Source of the DNA: Centropus unirufus
Lineage: Eukaryota > Chordata > Aves > Cuculiformes > Centropidae
Direction of reading: 5' to 3'
NCBI GenBank assembly: GCA_013397695.1
Contig: VYZI01000347.1
Location: 678,336 to 742,335 of the forward strand
DNA: 64,000 bases
Below, piece by piece: positions 24,894-38,861 of this stretch. The notes below the pieces were generated by a model that did not search any database, was not told where the DNA came from, and saw nothing but the letters and a program-made list of their open reading frames with translations. Every line of letters begins with the position of its first letter. Position 1 is the first letter of the stretch. Position numbers and translations under genes: made by a program.

Positions 24894-26486
24894 TCCCTTA
24901 ATTTTCAGTTAGTGGAGGCCAACTTTGTTTCTCCATTACCGAATTACAAATAGCAAGAACTTCCTTTGAGAGTTTCAGACGCTGAGCTGTGTCCTGCTGT
25001 TAGCAGAAGGGTTGTGTGATGTGATCAGGTGTCATCTCTGCATGTGTTTTAGTTGGAACTTTAAAGCAGTTTCTTACTCATATTTGTGCCTGACCAGTAT
25101 TAAGGGATGTCAGACCTGGTAACTTTATAATGGTGGGAATTTGTCTGCAGGCAGGAATAGCCTCCTTGTTAAACTGTCATCCAGCAAGCTAAAATACACA
25201 ACTATCAAATCTACAGAAACAAATTAAAAGCTTGTTTAGCTGATGCTAAGAAGCCAATGGACCTGAGACATTGCTAATCACCATTTCCTATTATCCAGTT
25301 GTTAACACCAGAGCATCAACATTCCCAGCCAGAGTATAGTACCAATATCCTGCTATTCCTCCTCTGCTGGCTTTAAGAGTTGTTGCTGTCATCACCCCCA
25401 CCACGCTGATGGCAGGGCACTGGCTGCTATTTAAGCAGCACTAAATCTAGCAGTGCCAGGAAATGGCTACAAATTAGGGCTGTTCCCATATTGCCAATTA
25501 AGCCTAATTAAAGTGGGGAAAGAGTTGTTTTTCATCAAAGGGAAAACAGGTTTTGAGAAAACACTGAGATGTCGTAAATCCAAAGAGGCTCCTGTGTGGT
25601 GGTGTAGGTCATCAGCTTGGTCTAATTCCTCTCCCTCCTGCTTCCCCTCATCATCACACAGCTCCATCAGCTCCAGCTCTTGATAGGAAAGCCGCACCGA
25701 GCACAGGGTGTGCTTGCTCCAGCCTTGCTCTGCACTCCCTGGCTGCTGGGGCTGTGCTCCGGTTGCAGATACATGGCACCAAAGCCGTGTTGCTTATAGG
25801 ACAGAGCAGAGCATCCCACTCCTGTCAGACTGTGGGAGAGAGGCAGCACCCAAAACAGCACAGTGCACAACCTGTAGGTGAGAAAGAAGTCCAGACCCTG
25901 CCTACCAAATGCTGATGATCCAAAGGATGACACTCCTGCCACCAGGGGCTCATCCCTTCTTCTAGCACTGGCTCTGATTCAGTGCAGACACAGACATACA
26001 TTTTTTTATCTTCTAGCCTCAGAGCCTGTGCAATAAAACTGGGTCACAGGCTCAAGTTTTCTCCTGCAAAAACTTATTGGAAGAGACCACCGCTCTCCTT
26101 AGTATCCCCTGGCCTGTGCACCATGTAAGGCCTGAGATGTGATGGATCAAGCCTGCTAGAAGAGCCATTAGTGCAACCTCCTGCCTCCTGCAGCAAACCC
26201 TCTGGAAGGGAGTAATGGCAGGAACCAGGATTCTCATGGCACCCATTGGGTGACTCTTCCCCCATGAAGCTGTGTGATTGCTTTTCAAAGTGCTGTGAGG
26301 GTTTAGCAGCCCCCACATCCATGGCAATGAACCTTGCCATTTCTAGGCAATGTGAAGCAGCACCTTCTTCTGCCTGTTTGAACACATCAGAAAATGATGT
26401 TTTTGCTGCTCCTGGGTTCCTATAGTACAGAAACTGTGAACACCCTTTCCTATGCACCTGCTCTCCAACATCAATGTAGGCATCTC
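24894..26486. other. Intergenic, nothing recognised
   Basis: No gene or clear repeat was seen. Overlapping antisense frames at 25.5-26.4 kb have no motif. Confidence 0.5.
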
Positions 26487-26620
26487 TTTTCCAGGCTAAG
26501 ACATCCTGATTTATTTAACCATTCCTTGATCAGAAGCTGCCCAGAACAGTCTGATCACCTTCAGGGCTTTCCTCTGCATGTTCACAGTTCTTCTGTGGCT
26601 GGAAGAAACTGGGTGCATCC
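26487..26620 (-). mobile_element. Old, degraded CR1/L3-like fragment
   Basis: The + strand reads like a reversed CR1 interior: TCCAGGCTAAGACATCCTGA, then an ACCATTCCTTGATCAGAAG-like stretch, then TTTCCTCTGCATGTTCACAG. The order of these blocks (Leu-Phe-Ser-Leu-Glu-Lys region followed by the downstream block) matches CR1. The copy is too decayed to assign to a subfamily. Confidence 0.4.
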
Positions 26621-27211
26621 CCCTGAGAGCAGCCCTGGCACCACACCACCATCTCTCTGCTTGCAGAGAAAAGGATCTGCAAGAGGAGTTAATATCAAAG
26701 CAATCTGCGTGCTGGCGTGGTGTCAGCCTCACCTGAAGGTCCTGCATGCACCTGGGTCCCCTGTTTGGAAGAATCTGGTGAGCTGGAGACCGAACGAGTT
26801 CTAGTCTGGAGAAGAGTCTGCAGTTCAACTCTGCCATCTGCAGCTCGGCTCTGAAACTGCGGGATTCTCCTGCAAATTGGACAAACAATGCCTTATTTAA
26901 ATATCTCCTCAGTGAAGGTTCTGTGTTTACACTTTGCAGAGGTGAGAACCAGAGAAACAGGGGTTTAAGACGAATCACTGTACGATAAATGAGATAACGT
27001 CTGTTCCCTAGTAATTAAGTGGCAAAACCACACACCTTCAATGTCAAATTAAGGTAAGAGGAGTCTCGGGGCAGTATCTCCATGTCAGCAGTGCAGGGAG
27101 CTCAGAGATGTGTTGTAAGTTCTTTGCTAATCCATCCATTTTATAGGGGGAAAAATTTGTTCAGGTGCTTTGGTCCAGAAAATTAAAATTTGCCAAAATT
27201 TTGCAGGTCTT

Positions 27212-27255
27212 CGTTGTTGTTGTTGTTGTTATTACTATTATTATTATTATTATTT
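27212..27255. repeat. Compound trinucleotide microsatellite (GTT)n-(ATT)n
   Basis: A run of GTT units passes into a run of ATT/TTA units, with one ATTACT interruption. The compound form suggests one array with a point mutation that spread. It is a likely length polymorphism. Confidence 0.9.
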
Positions 27256-30200
27256 TCTGCAGAAAGACAATTTGAAGCTTACCTGTTTCTCCAACGAGTG
27301 GATCCAGGTGGATCACCAAAAGTAGCTGGTAAACATTCATCTGGATTTATAAAATCTAGCCATTAAGCAGTGCTTGATCAGCCACGAAACCAGCTCTGAC
27401 CCATCCCAGGATGTATCTCACGGTAACTCAGGTCACTGTCATCATCCCCATCCAGACTTCACCACTTCAGACTGGTACACTGGAGGAGAACATCATGCTC
27501 CAGCTGGCTGAACTCCTGTATTATACATGACATGGCACATCCCTGGATTAATGAAGTCTCCAGCTAATCAGAGAGTATCTTGTAAAAAAAAACCAGAAAC
27601 AACCTGTTCCTGACCTAAAAACCTCTGCTGCTGACTTTCTGCCAGCTGGGTACACTTGAATCTCAGGCCTTTCTAAGGGCTCTCCCCTTGTTCAGTCAAA
27701 AGTAAAAGGGACGTTTGGAAACCCTGTCCCCTTTTTATATCATTTGCCCTGACATTGACTTACTGTGGGACTGCAGAAGGAATTAACTCTACTGTGCCTC
27801 AGTTTTCCCACATGAGAAAGAGAATCAATTCATCAATAAAGTGCCTTGAAACCCATGCATATTTTTCTAAAACCCTAATGCCAGTTATTTTTTGTTAATG
27901 CGATGTTGGAAGTGCATTATTTTGAAATATCCAAAGGCTCTTGCTTAGCCTCACACACAAAGTCACTATCTCAGTAACAGCAGGCTGATCAATAAAGAAA
28001 CGATTTTTTGGATTTGTGACTCATGAATCCGCTTAATACAGGTCAGTGGGAATGTGTGCCAATCCACCGCTGGCCCAGCAGCAGAGGGCACATCCTGGGG
28101 CATAGATGGCTCAGCATGGATACCACATAGCTTTGCAAATGGCTGCTGGCCATTGCCTTCCACCATTTGGCACTTCCAGGTCAACAAAGGAAAGCTGTTT
28201 GCTCAGCCTGCTGCCCCTTAGACATGACCAGTGCCCAACAGCATGACATGCTTCCAGCCTTTGGGAAGAGGTGAGTGATGAGACCCCAAAGTTAAACTGT
28301 ACCAGAGTAAAACCCTAGAAACTATTTTTACAAATGTTGTTTAATGGGAACAGGATTCCTCTCTCCCGAACTCTGAATTTGGCTTTTAAGCCAGTCCATC
28401 ACCTATGAAGAAGCAGCTGCAATATTGTTCCTTTGCATCTCAGCAGCAGAGATATGTGGTGGCAGATAGCTGCCTCTTCTAGGACACGTTCACTATAGGG
28501 GCTGTATCTGTCACCTGCTTAAAGAGCTGAGCCAAAAGTGCTGTCTCTCAGCATTTGTTAGGATAAAGCTGTCACTAAATGCCTGAAGGGAGATGGAGTT
28601 GGTAAGCCCACTGTAAGATCAGCCCTTCCAGCACCAGGAGCAGAGTCAAAGCCTGCAGGACGCACACTGCACCAAGGACAAGGTGACCCAGGTCAGCTTG
28701 CAGGAGCACCATGGCACATTGCTCTCTCTCTGGCTTCCTAACCCCCTCAGTCTGGTGTGGAAGACTTTGTCCAAGGAACCACAGTGGAAACCAGTGACGT
28801 CTGTGGCCCTTGGATCCAGTGACCAGTTTGTATTCTCCCTCTGACTTCTAAGGAGCATAGCAGTGCAACATTTCCCTGGCCATCACCAGTGACTTTTCAC
28901 CGTGGATGCTCAAAACAGTTTATTTTTTCCAGTGGGAGAAAGGAAAGTCCCTTGGTTTTATTTGTTAAAATCATGAAAAAGGAAGCTTAGGCCATGCCTA
29001 AGAGGAAAAGATGGTGTCTGACAGAAAAATGTGGCACTCACAGCTCTGTTATTTCATTTTAACTATTCCTCTTGCCGTTTAGTGAAATCAAGGAAACCTG
29101 ACAACATTTTTTTCCCCATGTCCTGTCACTCCTGATCTCTAGAGGGCTTGGGATGCTGAACTGGGGGAGGAGGAAAAAGAACCAAGACATGTTAGCATCA
29201 CTGTCAAACATAGATGAAGGCACAGGAAGACCTTAATGGAGGCATGAGCTCCGTAAAGTTGGCCTTCACAGCATTAGCACACAAAGCTGAGAGGTAGAAG
29301 TTCTCCCTCTTTATCTACCACATCACTGATCTGAATGTTTGTCCCTGCATTTGTGAAATGCATTGAGAATCTAGTTGCTTCTGGAAATAACAGCCACTGC
29401 TGTATTATGGCCGAATAGTTGTTCTTCACTGCATGACTTTAGGTGACCCAAAGCCGCATTCAGTAGTTACTGCTTTTCTTCCCAAGCACTTGAAAGCAAA
29501 CACAAAAAGATCGAGTTCCTCTCAAGGAGACTTTTCCAACCCATGAAGATGATTATCTCCACTACTGAGTCCATGTAACCGCCAACTCAACATCATTTCC
29601 ACTTGCAGAGTGACCAGCAGTGATTTTGCTTGAGTGATTTTTGTCTGTGTAAGCAAACTTAAATGAAAGCAACCAGAATCAGAACTACCAGCCAAGCCAT
29701 TGCAATAAATCTACACACAGAGAGCCTTCTTATTATTCACAACAAAAAAAAAGAAATAATAATAAAAATCAGTGAAGATTAAAAGCAGTTCAAGAAGTTG
29801 CATTTCTTTCTGTCATGCTCAAAATAAGCATTCATACTCAGGGCTAAGTAGGTTTTATATAGTCATCAGGATGGCTGACTCTTATTTAAGGCAGAATGTC
29901 TAGAGGCATGAGGAACACGTCTCCTGGAAAAGTAACTCCTGCTGCTAGATAATTACAAGGATTTGTTTCTTGCTGGATATTGTGCAGTAACGTAATGGTG
30001 GCTGATGGTGTTGTTACCAGATAGTTTAACACTGAGTGGGAGACCAGAGATTCAGACAGCCAGAAACCTCCATAGCACAACCACAATACAAAGTATGACT
30101 CTACTTGAAGAGCTAATCTTGTTTCTGAGCAATTGTGTAGTTTTAATATGTGTCATCTCTTGAGGGCTGGTCACATCACTGGAGGAGCAACAAGCCCTTT

Positions 30201-31205
30201 TCTCCACAGAATAGAAGCATGGACTTTGGTACTTGGCTAGTATCTTGAGTGTACTCCAGTCTCAGCAGCATTCCCCAGCTATTATAGTTACAGGATTAAT
30301 AACCTGTTGTACCTACATTCTTCTGATATTATGCAAAATGGATTTTAAGTTAGTGCAGAAATCTGACAAGAGGTAACGTTAAAAATTTTAGCTCAAAAGT
30401 CAGAAACAGTGAAGATGCAGCCTGCAGTCGTAAGTTTGGGGCTCACTCAGCCCCGCTGCAAGATGCAAGCAAAGGTCCTCTGCCTGCCTATGAGATGCTT
30501 CCATCCAGCTCATCATGACAGGGTTCTCACAAGTCTTGCAAACCCATCACTGCCTCTGTGCAGAGCCTCCGCACTGCAGATGCAGCAGGGGGTTAGATGA
30601 GGGTAGATTCCTAAGCTGGCAACACTGCTGTCACTAGTTTACCATTTCACATTTCTACCAGGCAGCAGGAAGCACACAGGTCTTCTAGAGCATTGTCCTA
30701 ATAATGATGAACTGAACCTCTTTCTATATGTGATGAACTATAGTGCCTTTGAATAGTGCAGTCACATTAATCAAGCATAGGTCTCCCTCCAATACCCAGT
30801 CTCAGCCCAGTCACTAAGCAACATGCAAAGCACTTCCAGGTGAGACATACTGGCATTTCTCAAGCAGACATTCTGACACCGAGTTGAGTCAATGAGGATC
30901 CTTAAAATTCAGGTTGACACCCGATTCCAGCTTCCCTGTTTGGGTGCCTTCACAAGAAGGAGCCGCAGCTCAGGCACTCACTTTTTTTTCATCAGCTGAG
31001 CACAGCTCTTTGATATCCTTAGAAGAAAGTCTTCCTGCTTACAGTTACAATGCAGTAGATCCCTGGACTTGTAATTTGGGGATCGTATATTTATTTTCTA
31101 TGTGGACAACTCATATGTGAGAATCAGCCCAGGTTGCCCCTGCAGTAGTGAGAGCCTGTTCTAATGTGGAGGCCAGATGATGGCAGTGATGTCTCAGAGA
31201 AAATG

Positions 31206-31262
31206 ATGCTGCTAATTGCAGCAATTAAACAGTAATGATATAATTAATGCAAAAATTATGCA
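31206..31262. other. Dense TAAT/ATTA motif cluster
   Basis: Within about 55 bases there are several homeodomain cores (CTAATTG, CAATTAA, GTAATGA, TAATTAATG) and an octamer-like ATTATGCAT. A small hairpin GCTGC-TAATT-GCAGC begins the tract. It is a possible enhancer fragment, with no direct proof. Confidence 0.2.
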
Positions 31263-32448
31263 TGGCTTGAATCCAAGCTATTGGAGCGCAAGAAGTTTTC
31301 ATCACACCTAGATGAAAATCATTTCTATTGAGGTGATATCAAATCCACCTTTATGACTTGATCATGGATAATGGTTGTGAGGAAATTGGGGAACAGTGAC
31401 AAACTATGTTCAGCAGTAGAAGCAGATGATGGGAACAGCAAGAAAACACAAAAGGACTTGAATTTTGATAGGAAAAACCAAGCACTGGATATGAGGACAA
31501 CTGACCAAGTCTTCCTATAACAAGAACCTTCAGATCCATGGTCTAGATCAGCGGCAGATATTATGCCTCGTACCAGCAGATGCAAAGACTAGCTTCAACT
31601 TCCAACACATTCAAAGGCACATTTTCACATTTGGCACATCCTCTTCTAAATGCGTGGTAAGAAACAGGGCTTGAAAAGTCAACTTCATTTTACTTTTTAC
31701 AGAGCAAACTTTGGCAAACAGCAGATTCAAAGACCAACATTAAACAAGTTCAACAATTCAAACAAGTCCTGAGAATCAAAATTAGCACAGCTTCGACCTC
31801 CAGTAGCTTAACGTAGGTTGGTTTATTTGTTTCTAGCTAAACTTAGAAAACCTTGAGGCCCAGTAAAGTGGACTCAGTGTCTGTGTTCATGCAAGCACAC
31901 AACATAGTGACCATTTGGCTTTATGAATACATCTTGTTTGGTGTCTAAGGAGGAGTGATGGCTTTCCAGTTAGGCTGTGGAGTGTACTGCTTAATAATAA
32001 ATTCATTCCTGGCAGTGTTAAATGATTGCTCGCTTCCAATAAACCCCATGCTGACCTGTGTATTTGTTAGAGTGGGTAATTCTTCTTCCTAGGCTCTTAA
32101 AACTTTAGCTGGGATTATAGACAACATGGATCAGACACGATCAGGATGCCCCCTGATGTTTTGCTCATTTTCTCTCCATAAGAAAATACTGGCTAGTTTT
32201 CTCTCTGCCTTGCAGATCCTGTGATTAGGTGATTTTGTTCCTAATCGCTCCGAAGGCTTGGGAGGCCTTTTCAAGGCATATACACAAGGGATTTGCATGG
32301 TCTGCAGCAAAAGACTACTATGCTTTTGTGCTCACACTTCTCTCAGGATGCTTGGTTGTAATCAATTTGAGTTACTGAGTAGAGAGCCTGCAGTCACACT
32401 CTGACTCCACAAGAATGAACCAAGTCCTCCATTTTTTTCTTTATTTGC

Positions 32449-32489
32449 TAACAGAAAGAAAAAAAAGAAAGAGAGAAAAAGAAAAAAAT
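32449..32489. repeat. Purine-rich low-complexity run
   Basis: The run is A/G only for most of its length, with AAAG and AGAG units. It is low-complexity sequence with no further function seen. Confidence 0.7.
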
Positions 32490-35400
32490 AATATTATCCT
32501 CAGAATTAATAATGGCTTCAATAGCACCTGAGGAATTGGCTTCATAAAGTGGTTCATGGAAGCTATCCTTGTCACCCTGTCCATTAATGCCCACTGATCC
32601 CATGCACTGATAAGGGCTTTTTTGAGTCATTTTTAACTAGCTGATAACATGCTGACAAGCAAATTGCAGGATGCACTAGCCAAGTGCCCTAGAAAAGGCA
32701 GCCTCCCCAGAACAACTTGCAACTGCCTTAGCAGACCTGGCTTCTTGCTCCATCAGGGTCTCACAAAGGCAAATGGGCTCCCGTTGGCTCTATTGAGGTT
32801 GGTATCATTCCCTTAGGACTAGGCATGGCATCCCAAGAAGGTGTGGCATACCCAGGGCACACACAGCTTGCCACCAGTAATACTTCACAACCCATCACTG
32901 TAATCCTGAGGAGAGAGGGTCCTCCAGGCCCGGGCAATGCCCTGCACTCTGAATACAAAGGACATGAGGTGCAGAAAAAGCAGAGCTTTTAAATCCCCAT
33001 TGCTTCACATTAAAATAGCCGATGGCTGACCTTTTAAATCAGTCTGGATAGTGTGTAGTCCATTTGTACACACCCACCCACAGCCGCTGCTATTAGTATT
33101 TACCACACAAAACTGAAGTCGGGTAGGGATACGTTCTCTTTCTCCCCCTAGTCCAGCTACTTCTTACAAAATCCACTTGGGGCACTATGATTTTCTCGTT
33201 CCACTCTGGATGTTTATGCTCTCAAGACAGCGTTTGACAACTACCATTAATTGGGATGATCCACAGACATGGGACCTCTCACTTCCACAGCTTCATATAT
33301 GCAAGCCAACAGAAGATTTGCTCCCTGCCCCCAAGGGCAGTGAGCTCCACTGGGAATGTCATCTCATCCCCTGCAGAAGGGTCAGGGCTATCCCCAGGTC
33401 TGGTCAGCCAGGATCGTCTTCCCAGATGTCTCAGGAAACACTTTAGTTGGCACCTATCACTGGGAGTCCATTTGCTCCTGTCTGGGGATAACTGTTCAGT
33501 GTTCAGGAACTAACTTCATCCCAGCTCTGACACTCCTGCCAAAGGGGTAAAGAAAGGCATGACCTATAAAACATTCCCAGCCTGGGCACAAGTGCAGCAG
33601 GCAGTCTTGTGTCAAGGGATGGGGATGACTCCAGACAGGAACTGCACTGCAAATCCGTCAGGATCTCCAGTATTAAAGTAGTGCCCCAAGCCTCAATACC
33701 ATTTAGATATCCTAAAAATTAGATGTTAGGGGATACCAGGAAAACTTGTTCAAAAAACCAGCCAAACAAGAGAGGTCTGCATGTGCTGAAATACTTTGGG
33801 AGGGAGTTACTCTCCGACCTAGGGCTTCCTGCTTACAGATGTCACTGAGGGGATCCCAAACTTTTCTTCAGTACTTCACATCTTGGGCTACAAGATATCT
33901 GGGAAGCAAAACCAGGGAATATCCCTTTTCCTTTCTCAGAGTAGTCCCTATTTCTAAGTGCCATCCCCATTCCTTCAGCAGCAGCGCTTCATGGGAATCC
34001 CCTCTTCTGTGGTTGGGAAATTGGGAAACACAAATGTGACACAATTTCCTTCAATTGCCAAAAATATTACTTTATGAAAGAGGAGTGAAAATTGGACTTA
34101 TTCCAGATGTGAAGCATTGAGAGACAAAGTGAAATTAATGGGGAGTTTTCAGTGGCCAAGGCTCACCCATGGCCTCTCCAGAGAGGAGAACTAATCATGT
34201 TACTGCCTTTCCTTCCAGCTTCACAGCTATTTATATACTTTAATCCCCACCACTGTATCCGGTTTACTGGTTTTTGGATATTTGACAACCCCCGAGTGCA
34301 GCTGGCACTGAGCAGGACTGACCCATTACTTGCTGCTTGGGTCCTGGCTGCAGCAGTAGATGACTGTCCTGCCTCTGTACACACAACACAGATGTGGATC
34401 AGATAGGAATTCAAACATGCAACAAGGCTCCACGCACACTGTATGTGGAAGACTAACTCATCTACAGCTGTGGAAGTGCAAAGAAATCCACCGTTTTCCA
34501 CTTCATCCCAGATGATATTCCTTAGTACCCCTTTGCCTATCCATCCTTGCACACTGGCCTGACCCCACAGAAGCTATTGAGATGCTTATTCTGTGAAGTT
34601 CAAATTTCCTTTTGGTCTCCAAGGCTCTCTTACCTGTGTTTCCAGAGAGTTTAATAAACACTGTGCATGCTGAACTTGTGTAGGACCCATTACTGGTGTA
34701 AACCCTGGTATCTCCCTAAAGCATTACAAATTTAGGTTTTGCCTCTTTGAATGCATGACCACCAACAGGCCAATATCAGCTGCATGCCTGGAAGACAACA
34801 TCTGTAGTTCAACCTGGAGCACCATGTCCTTATTTTTGTTTGAATTATTCTTCTCCTGTCCTGTAATATAGAAGGGCTCCCAGTGGTTTTGTATTTCAGC
34901 TCCATTGGGTGCATCCTGGCTGCACGTAACAACACCTCCATGTCCATCCCCACTGTGTAAATCTTCCAAGACATTGGTCAAGACATTACCACGTCCCACT
35001 GCTGACTCATGGTTGTGCTCTCACAAGGGTTGATGACAAGCTCTTTGGTGCTGTCTTTTGTGTCCCCAGTTGTCTCTGTGTCCAAACAAAAGCACAAAGC
35101 TGTGTGTTCAACATGTGACCCAACCTTACTCCATCACTGAGGAGAGACAGGCACAAGAGGAGAAATGGGTGATCAAGTTTGCTCCTCGTTATGCTTTTGC
35201 TTACTGGTCCTGCATCAAGATGACAGTCAAGATGACATGAAACCTTTGTGGCCTGGTGCTGGAATCCACAGGATCCACTGTCCCACGCCCAGCAAAGCAC
35301 ATGCCAAGTGTTTCTCTCAGTAGGAGCTCACTCATTAAGCTCAGCCTCTGCCTGGCTTCAGGAAGATAATGTATTGATTAACAGCTTTTCGCCAGGTCAC

Positions 35401-37534
35401 TGGTTCGAATGCCAGCTCGATGATTAACTGCAGGGAAACATTAGCATCTCCTGGCTGACTGGTAGCCTGAGTGAACTGAATTGTCAGTTTGGGTTTGCCT
35501 TCTGCAGATAAGTGTCCAGATCCATGCTAACAGACACCCTTATCCACAGACCCATTCAAGAGGTGAAGGGCTGGACAGACCAGAGCCGGTACTCCCAGAT
35601 TGACTGCACTTCACAGATGAAGTCAGAGCACAGAGATGGTTTGACGTACGGTGATCGGTGGTGGGGATGATATTGGGATACTGTGCTGAGAGAAGAGGAA
35701 CTGCAAAGAAATGGGGATCAGTGAAAGGGCTCACCTGTCGTCACCTTCTCTGCAAGGTGAGAGCAGGACCTAGGAACCAGGAAAGAGGGTATACATGGAC
35801 AAGCAGGACTTGCTGGTTGTACATGTATGTCCATTCCGGAAGAGAGAACCAACAAGAAAGGAAGAGAAGACATCAGAGTTGATTTTTTGTGTTCTTTTAC
35901 CTGAAAAGCAAACAGTTTGCACTGAATCTTGCCCTCTCGAAAAGCAAGCACAAACCTCAGTGACTTCAGAGGGCAGCAGGACAGCTCACTAGGATGTTTC
36001 AAACCTGCTCCAAGCCACAGCCATCACTAGGGCTTCCCTTGCACGGGAGACATCAAAATCTACTGCCTGGTAAATTGTACCTTTAATTAAACCTCACCAT
36101 CAGCCAGCTCTTCTGTATATGTGGAGCGACTCAAGCCATTCCTGCTTCAAAAGAACAAAATACTTTAGAAAATCATGTACAGGATTTGGTTCATACAGAT
36201 TCCAGCTGTGCTGTTTCCTCCATGGCACAGCTTGGTCCACAGTCAGGAGGTATCTCCCCTGCCTTTGAGCGCGCCCCTTGCTTATCTGATTTTGGAAAAG
36301 CTAAAGCCAAACAACAGTAAGGCAGCGACATCTGGAGGACAGATGAAGTTCTCTGCTCACTCAACCTGTCGGTGACACAAGAGTTTTGGGACATGCGACA
36401 GGGACCCTTAGGACTATGTTCATCGGATAAGTAGGAATGGGAGTCATGGAAGAGCCTATACGTAGTGCTTTAGCACTGGGATAAAAACAGTGAAGGCACC
36501 CGGAGCACTTTGTCCTCCTTGGTTGATCAGATTCTTCTACCCTCTGTCTGTGGCTATTTTCAGGAAAGCCACACTTAGGGCATCCCCAGGGCTCTCCTGT
36601 GATACCCAGGTGTGGGAAGCAGCGAGCCCAGGGATTTTCCCCCTTTGTGTCCATCCCCTCAAGACACATGTGGATGGTGCCAGGAAAACTGTGGAGATAC
36701 AAGAGGTCTTCCAGGACTGGGTGGTCAAACAGGACAGCCTGTGTCCACATAAACCAAGCTCCTTGGACTTCCAGGCTGGCATCATTTCCAAAGCCAACGT
36801 GTAATTCCACCACCCATGAATCACTTTAAATTATGTTTTTGAGACATTCTGTCTAGCAGATCCCTTGGCTGATCTTCCTCCCTGGCTGAATAGCATGTGG
36901 GTGGCTATGTGAGCTTCTGAAGTCATTAATCCATTACTATGTTCATATATCACCAATTAGATGTTGTCCAAAACATCAGGAACATGCCAAAGTTTGTTGG
37001 ACGTGTGAGCTCAAAGATGCCTTCTTAGGTGAGCCCCACCCGCACTTGTGTCGTTTCTACAGACTTTTGGGTTAATGTCCTCATCTCTATGCAGAACGCA
37101 GAACTGTGGGGCATTTCTTCCTGCTAAATGGTTGATTCTGGCACAGGCAGAGCAGCCTGGACCTGCTAAGAAGGTACGCTCTGGTATGGGTACAGTTGGA
37201 GTAATTACTTTTTTTTACTTCTCTACTCCTTTCTTGCCTTTCTTATTACACCATTATCTCTTTTCATTATGCCCCCTTTTTATAGCTTTTTATTAAAGAT
37301 ACTAAAAGAGTTTGACTTCTTTTAATGAACAATAAATCATATAAAGTTATTCCTGTGGCTTCTGAAGCCTCTTTTTTTTTCCAGCTCTCCATCCCCTCTG
37401 TCCATCTCACAATGAAAGGCATGGAGACCAGGAAGGGGAGTAAGTAGGGAATTTAAGATATCCATGACTAGTCCTGCTAGCTGAGTTTCAATTTCCTGTA
37501 GCTAGATGTTTCGACAGAATCAACAAAAAGACCT

Positions 37535-37760
37535 CGACAGAGTGGATCCAGTCTAGTGAAAGGTGCCAAGGTGGCAGTGGACTTGGATACTTGAGATGTG
37601 AGGAGAACAGCCAAAATAAAATGGGTTTATTCAATCTGGGGAAGAATACAGAAACAGATCTTATCCCCACATTCAACCACCTAACAGGATAGAGAGTACA
37701 TGGATGTAGACTATTCTCAAAGATCACAGTAATAAGATGGGAGGCAAAAAACACTAAAAG
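37535..37760 (+). mobile_element. CR1 fragment (3'-terminal coding region)
   Basis: The + strand follows the CR1 sense sequence in order: GGATCCAGTCTAGTGAAAGG, then a TTGAGATGTGAGGAGAACAGCC-like block, then TTTATTCAATCTGGGGAAGA, then AGATCTTATCCCCACATTCA. This corresponds to the LEKRRLRGD part of the ORF, now full of stops. Its right end lies inside the first inverted-repeat arm, so the CR1 copy pre-dates that duplication. Confidence 0.6.
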
Positions 37761-38443
37761 ACAATGTATTTCCATGAGGTACCAGGCTCACAAGGACCAG
37801 GACTGTAATGGATAATGTGCCCTGACATGGATTAGAAGAATTCAGATGGGGGTTTCTGTAGAAGTCTTCATCTGGACTCAGGTGCACTTGCTCTTGTGGC
37901 CGGGCATCAGGACTAGGAGAAGCGGTACCCACACCACGGTGCCACACCTCAGGTGTCCACTAGTCCTGTCTCCCTTGTAGACGTGGGACAAGGGAACACT
38001 GAACCTATCCAAACACTGCCCAACACCGGAGGACCTCTCTGCCGTGCCTCGCTTAGTGCCCTTCACCACCACGCTGGGGTGAGGAATGGGAGCAAAAGAA
38101 GGGTTAAGTGAGGGATGGCCACCTCACGCCTCCGCCTGGCTGGCTGACCCCGGTGTGATTCGAACACACAGCCTTCTGATCTGGAGTCAGACGCGCTACC
38201 ATTGCGCCACGAGGTCAACGCTGGCAAAGCCGTCCCCTCAATTCCCACCCCGGATTGCTGCCCATGCCACAGCCCCTGGGGCAAAGGCGCTTCTCGTGCC
38301 TCTGACAAACCAGCCTTGACCAGGTGCCCTCCTCACACCACGGGCAAACAACCACACACACTGCCCACACCACCCTCCAGGGGCCCTGCCCCCCACACGC
38401 AGCCCCCTCACACAGCTCTCTCCGCACGACCACGGCGGACAGG
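37703..38443 (-). repeat. Inverted repeat 1, left arm (carries tRNA-Trp)
   Basis: This arm is the reverse complement of 41438-42183. The match covers a CR1 scrap, about 400 bases of flank, the whole tRNA-Trp gene and about 230 bases beyond it. The tRNA is identical in the two arms and the flanks show scattered substitutions and small indels, so the duplication is neither brand new nor ancient. The outer limit is near 37703, where the CR1 sequences diverge. The inner limit is near 38443. Confidence 0.9.
38145..38216 (-). tRNA. tRNA-Trp(CCA)
   Basis: On the minus strand the 72-nt gene folds as a full cloverleaf. Acceptor stem GACCTCG pairs with CGGGGTC, the anticodon arm is TCTGA-CTCCAGA-TCAGA with anticodon CCA, the T arm is GTGTG-TTCGAAT-CACAC, and the discriminator is A. 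Box A and box B are intact. The first T run downstream, a Pol III terminator, is the AAAA at 38094-38097 on the + strand. The gene is identical to the copy at 41665. It decodes UGG. Confidence 0.95.
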
Positions 38444-38861
38444 GACCCACCCCTGTGTGGGGAAAGAGGTCCCCGGTACCTGGCAGATGCCCTGCACCCA
38501 CCTCGACCTCTGTGGCAGGAGGGACCTTCGTGCCTTTTTTGCGTGGCTTAGCTGGGGTCACCTTCCTTCCCCACAGGAGGACAGAGTGCCTTGAGTACAG
38601 CTGCCCCCATGGGTCCCGGACCCATGCCATGCTCTCTGCACCTCTGCCTCATCCCTCCCTGGAATTTCACCCTCCAGCCTGGTAGCTGTTCTGTGGGGAG
38701 GACTTGGCTTCCTTCTCTTCAAGGGGGGGTCCCTGTCCTCTCCGCCTCCCATTGCCCTTCTCTTGGGGTGCCCGTACACACCTGAGCTGCTCCCTATAGG
38801 GAAAGAACATCCGCACCAACCAAGTCAGGGCTGATGCCAGTGAGTTGTGCTCCTCCACGCC

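Larger units (their letters stand above)
26621..37534. other. Intergenic, no gene recognised
   Basis: This contains the microsatellite at 27.2 kb, a purine-rich run at 32.45 kb and an AT-rich homeodomain-motif cluster at 31.2 kb, all listed separately. The stretches 26.98-27.96, 28.86-29.88 and 31.59-32.45 kb lack open frames of 60 codons. Elsewhere, open frames up to 150 codons (for example 36361-36813, minus) overlap frames on the other strand and carry no motif. Confidence 0.5.

Noticed and set aside
38063..38630. Overlapping 75-130-codon frames on both strands around the tRNA-Trp
   Set aside because: They run through the tRNA gene itself and are copied at 41.4-41.8 kb only because the DNA is duplicated; there is no codon-level constraint.
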